DNA of 64,000 nucleotides from PALSA-612 sp963742925 (GTDB lineage: Bacteria; Actinomycetota; Thermoleophilia; Gaiellales; Gaiellaceae), in NCBI GenBank assembly GCA_963742925.1, contig CAVUNV010000009.1, positions 186,001 through 250,000 on the forward strand, given 5' to 3'. Both the position numbers and the translations under genes were made by a program. Below, piece after piece: positions 61,120 to 64,000 of this stretch (positions within the stretch are counted from its first letter, which is position 1; every line of letters begins with the position of its first letter). Below the pieces are notes generated by a model that saw nothing but the letters and a program-made list of their open reading frames with translations, ran no database searches and was not told the origin of the DNA.

Positions 61120-62241
61120 ATGCCCGAGAGCCTCCTCGAGGGAATAGCGCTCCCCAAGCGCCTCCGCGACCTGACCGTCGTGGACGTCGACGTGCACATC
61201 TACGAGACGCCCGCGGCGCTCGCCCCGCACTGCGCGCAGCCCTGGCGCACCTCGCTCGAGTACTACGCGACCCAGCCGGCCGCCTACCTCGGCGCGCCGG
61301 GCTTCGCGCCGTACCTCGACCCCTGGCCCGACTTCCCGCCGGACAGCCCGCGCCGGACGACCGTCACCTCGGCTGCCGAGCTCCGCCGCGACCTCGACGC
61401 GCTAGGCGTCGACATCGGCGTCCTCATCCCCGACTGCTTCCTGCTGCACGCCGCGATCCGGCAGACCGACTACGCCGTCGAGATCGCCCGGGCGTACAAC
61501 CGCTGGGTGGTCGACGAGTGGCTGACCGAGAACAACGGCCTCGTCGGCGCGGTGCTCGCCCCACACCACGATCCCGTTGCCGCAGCGGCCGAGATCCGCC
61601 GCTACGCGGGTCACCCTCAGGTGGGCGCGGTCTACCTGCCGACCGCGTGCGTCGACCCGCTCTACGGGCACCGTCGGTACGACCCGATGTACGACGCCGC
61701 GCAGGAGACCGGGCTGCCCGTGATCCTCCACTCGGGCCTCAACGTCCACCCCGCCTTCCCCTTCAACCTGCACGGCTACGAGACATTCTTCGCCGCGCAC
61801 ACGCTGTCGCATCCGTTCTCGATGATGGCGAACCTCGTCAGCATCATGGAGACCGGCGTGCCCGTGCGCTTCCCGCGCCTGAAGTTCATGTTCACCGAGG
61901 CCGGCATCACCTGGGTGCCGTTCTTCATGCTCCGCCTCGACCGCGAGTACACGACGATGCGGCGGGACGTGCCGTTGCTCACCGACCGTCCGAGCGCCTA
62001 CATCCGCCAGTGCATGGTCTTCGCGACACAGCCTCTCGAGGAGCCCGAGCGGATGGCCGACCTGGGCGGCTTCCTCGAGTTCCTCGGCGAGGACGCCGTC
62101 GTCTTCGCCTCCGACTGGCCGCACCTGGACTTCGACCATCCGCTGAAGGCGCTGCAGCTGCCGGTGACCGAGACCGCGCTGGCGAAGATCATGGGAGGCA
62201 CCGCCCTGCGGCTGCTCGGCCTGGAAGGCCCCGGACGCTGA
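61120..62241 (+). CDS. Amidohydrolase family 2 protein
   Basis: 373 residues from ATG at 61120. DVDVHIYETPAALAPHC carries the D-x-H metal motif. VGAVLAPHHDPVAAAAEIRRY, GLPVILHSGLNVHPAF (His ligand) and VFASDWPHLDFDHPL (late Asp) complete the barrel active site of the decarboxylase/hydrolase group (ACMSD-like, amidohydrolase 2). Neighbouring Rieske protein suggests degradation of an aromatic or amino-muconate-like compound; this is inference. The family includes both decarboxylases and hydrolases. Confidence 0.85.
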   Translation: MPESLLEGIALPKRLRDLTVVDVDVHIYETPAALAPHCAQPWRTSLEYYATQPAAYLGAPGFAPYLDPWPDFPPDSPRRTTVTSAAELRRDLDALGVDIGVLIPDCFLLHAAIRQTDYAVEIARAYNRWVVDEWLTENNGLVGAVLAPHHDPVAAAAEIRRYAGHPQVGAVYLPTACVDPLYGHRRYDPMYDAAQETGLPVILHSGLNVHPAFPFNLHGYETFFAAHTLSHPFSMMANLVSIMETGVPVRFPRLKFMFTEAGITWVPFFMLRLDREYTTMRRDVPLLTDRPSAYIRQCMVFATQPLEEPERMADLGGFLEFLGEDAVVFASDWPHLDFDHPLKALQLPVTETALAKIMGGTALRLLGLEGPGR

Positions 62242-62258
62242 GCGGCCAGTACGTCACG

Positions 62259-62609
62259 GTGCCGGCCGCCGACGTCCCTGAGGGCACGCACGTCGTGCTC
62301 GAGGTCGGGCGGCGGCAGGTGGGCCTCTTCAACGTCGGGGGACGCTTCTACGCGCTGCCGAACGTCTGCTTCCACCAGAACGGCCCGCTGTGCCGCGGAG
62401 CGGTCTCCGGCACGGTCGTCGCGGGCCCCGAGACGGACTGGAAGCACGCGTGGTCGCACGAGGGCGAGATCGTGATCTGCCCGTGGCACTTCGTGGAGTA
62501 CAACGTGACGACAGGGCAGTGCGTGAACTACCCGAACCGGCGCCTCCCGCTCTACCGCGTCGAGGCCGAGGGGGAGCTGATCCGGGTCTACGCCCGAGTC
62601 AAGGCCTAG
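62259..62609 (+). CDS. Rieske-type ferredoxin-like protein
   Basis: 116 residues from GTG at 62259; a CTG at 62238, overlapping the amidohydrolase stop, would give seven more residues (SGQYVT...). The [2Fe-2S] motifs are NVCFHQNGPLC (C-x-H) and IVICPWHFVEYNV (C-x2-H). Between them lies a segment of about 30 residues, longer than the usual 16-17. It transfers electrons to an oxygenase or reductase. It follows the amidohydrolase in the same direction and may serve the same degradation route. Confidence 0.85.
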   Translation: MPAADVPEGTHVVLEVGRRQVGLFNVGGRFYALPNVCFHQNGPLCRGAVSGTVVAGPETDWKHAWSHEGEIVICPWHFVEYNVTTGQCVNYPNRRLPLYRVEAEGELIRVYARVKA

Positions 62610-64000
62610 AGCCCCCCGCGGAAGCCTTCGAGCGTCGCGCTCAGGTCGGCCAGCCTGCTCCCGACGACGCCCTCTGCGGTCGTGGAGCTCGACGAGTGGC
62701 CGGTCACGGCCGCCAGGAAGTCGTCGCGCTCGAGCGCGAACAGCGTGACCTCCGTCTGCGCCGTGCAGGTGGCCGTCCTGGGCACGTCCTTGAGCAGGGC
62801 GATCTCGCCGAAGTAGTCGCCCGGCCCGAGCGTGGCCACGTACTTCCCATCGGCCTGGACGTCGACCTTGCCCGACTCGACGATGTAGAAGCGGTCGCCG
62901 GGTTCCCCCTGGACGATGAGGTCGATCCCCGGCTGCACGGCCAACGGAATGAGCCGCGCGGCGAGCTGCTCGAGGGTGATCCCGGGCAGCGGCGCGAAGA
63001 TGTTGATCGCACGCAGGAGCGCGAGCTGCTCGGCGCCTGGGACCGGCGCCGCCGCGTCGATGCGGACGAGGGTCGGCCCGAGCAGCCCGACGAGCACCGG
63101 CATGAACGCCCCGACGGCGATCAGCGTGCCGCGGATGCCGAGCCAGGAGATCAGTGCCGGCGTCACCGCCGCGCCGATGCCCACCATGAGGAGCCAGATC
63201 ATCTGCATCACGCCGAACACCCTGCCCAGGATCTCGTTCGGAACGGCACGTTGAACGAGCGTGAAACCCGAGACTTCCTCCAGCGTCGAGCCGATCCCGA
63301 TCACGCCGAACATGATCAGGGCGAGGCCCGTGCTGGGGAAGGCGCCGATCAGGAGAAAGGGGACGCCCCAGAGGATCGAACTGACGACGAACGGAATGCT
63401 CATGCGTCTGACGCCGACGAGGACCGTCGCTCCGAGCGCTCCTACGAGCGCGCCCACCCCGAACGCCGAGTTGAGGAAGCCGACCCCCGAGTTCCCGAGA
63501 TCGAGCAGATCGAGCGCCAGGACGACCACCAGCACCTCGAGAGCTCCTGCCACCAGGGTCGCAGCTGCGAGCAGGCCGACCAGAGTGCGCAGGCGCGCGT
63601 CGCCGCCGAGCAGCCTGAACCCCGCACCGATGTCGGCGAGCACGCCGACGGGCTCCGACTCCGACCGTAGCTCCTCTTCCGGAGACCGGATGCGGGCGAC
63701 GAAGTACGCCGACCACAGGAGCATGGCAGCGGTGACGAGGAACACGGTCGGGGGCGCCGCGATTGCAAGCAGGATCCCGGCGACGGCCGGGCCGAGGAAG
63801 AAGCCCAGGCTCCCGATCGAGCTGCTGACGACGTTCGCAGCGGTCAGCTCGCTCGGCGTCGAGGCGAGCAAGGGGACGAGGGCTGCCTCCGCGGGCCTGA
63901 ACGGCGTGCCGACGATCGCCACCACGCAGGCGAGGCCGTAGACCACCCAGGGCTGCCAGCCGGCGTACGCGGCGACGGCGGCCATGCCGATCAGCACCGC
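62606..64000 (-). CDS. MFS transporter with C-terminal cNMP-binding domain (5' end outside window)
   Basis: The visible part has at least 463 residues; the gene begins beyond position 64000. Ten or more hydrophobic helices are visible with IVGTPFRPAEAALVPLLAST and LGFFLGPAVAGILLAIAA, typical of MFS exporters such as MFS_3. The C-terminus contains a cyclic nucleotide-binding domain: LIVQGEPGDRFYIVESGKV and LGPGDYFGEIALLKDVPRTA, where RTA is the phosphate-binding cassette and Glu binds the ribose. It is likely gated or regulated by cAMP/cGMP. The end overlaps the Rieske gene stop by 4 bp. Confidence 0.85.
   Translation of the reverse strand, partial: AVLIGMAAVAAYAGWQPWVVYGLACVVAIVGTPFRPAEAALVPLLASTPSELTAANVVSSSIGSLGFFLGPAVAGILLAIAAPPTVFLVTAAMLLWSAYFVARIRSPEEELRSESEPVGVLADIGAGFRLLGGDARLRTLVGLLAAATLVAGALEVLVVVLALDLLDLGNSGVGFLNSAFGVGALVGALGATVLVGVRRMSIPFVVSSILWGVPFLLIGAFPSTGLALIMFGVIGIGSTLEEVSGFTLVQRAVPNEILGRVFGVMQMIWLLMVGIGAAVTPALISWLGIRGTLIAVGAFMPVLVGLLGPTLVRIDAAAPVPGAEQLALLRAINIFAPLPGITLEQLAARLIPLAVQPGIDLIVQGEPGDRFYIVESGKVDVQADGKYVATLGPGDYFGEIALLKDVPRTATCTAQTEVTLFALERDDFLAAVTGHSSSSTTAEGVVGSRLADLSATLEGFRGGL

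Noticed and set aside
1..64000. tRNA, rRNA, CRISPR arrays, insertion sequences, integrases, prophage genes, plasmid origins
   Set aside because: None could be recognised by reading. Only a REPIN-like element (15207-15275) suggests mobile DNA. Small RNAs and riboswitches cannot be excluded by eye.

Overview
This window is chromosomal DNA of very high GC content, densely packed with genes on both strands. It probably comes from an actinobacterium of the class Thermoleophilia (Gaiella/Solirubrobacter-like). The reasons are the division cluster order mraZ-rsmH-ftsL-ftsI-murE, a fused PafBC-type WYL regulator, a decaprenyl-phosphate phosphoribosyltransferase-like UbiA enzyme, a SecD-SecF fusion, many GTG starts, and many genes with a TANNNT hexamer 6-9 nt before the start codon (leaderless expression). 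The taxon is inferred from gene content; no rRNA or tRNA gene was seen.

Layout. 1-3770 (minus): start of the division and cell wall cluster, with a four-copy MraZ box. 3806-6105: a CYTH protein and a CYTH-Ppx/GppA fusion (polyphosphate). 6223-9856: SHOCT protein, SulP transporter, two lipoproteins. 9975-13318: a three-gene 2-oxoacid:ferredoxin oxidoreductase plus an ABM-domain protein. 13315-18906: sugar kinase, sigma factor coupled to an alkyltransferase, a REPIN-like repeat, an orphan response regulator and an ABC1/UbiB kinase. 19006-22258: an ATP-grasp-SET fusion and a second SulP transporter. 22297-26126: membrane protein, flavodoxin, SDR and DUF2252. 26275-32606 (minus): queA, two unknown genes, tgt, yajC, secDF and a coiled-coil protein. 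32633-42338: prenyltransferase, two-component system, DUF4015 glycosidase-like protein, enolase-superfamily enzyme, cation antiporter, hydroxyacyl-CoA dehydrogenase and secreted hydrolase. 42572-47301: zinc-ribbon/SPOR pair, PafBC and queG. 47585-50232: an astacin-type protease with KK..DD repeats, a MvdD-like ATP-grasp ligase and a YbaY-like protein. 50270-58958: oxidoreductase, beta-helix protein, a six-gene minus-strand run with both genes for cyclic 2,3-diphosphoglycerate, and hpt. 59023-64000: mntH behind a palindromic operator, methyltransferase, amidohydrolase, Rieske protein and an MFS-cNMP-binding fusion that runs off the edge.

Most interesting: the 47585-50232 cassette looks like a graspetide-type system in which the substrate repeats would be carried by the protease itself. 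Next are the ATP-grasp-SET fusion with a perfect 9-bp-arm palindrome in its promoter region, the cyclic-2,3-diphosphoglycerate pair, and the polyphosphate CYTH pair.

A caution for any user: at least 14 genes, including housekeeping ones such as tgt and queG, carry a frame break, and all but one break is repaired by removing a single base. This is best explained by insertion errors in the sequence, not by gene decay. Such genes are given here with their full repaired extents.
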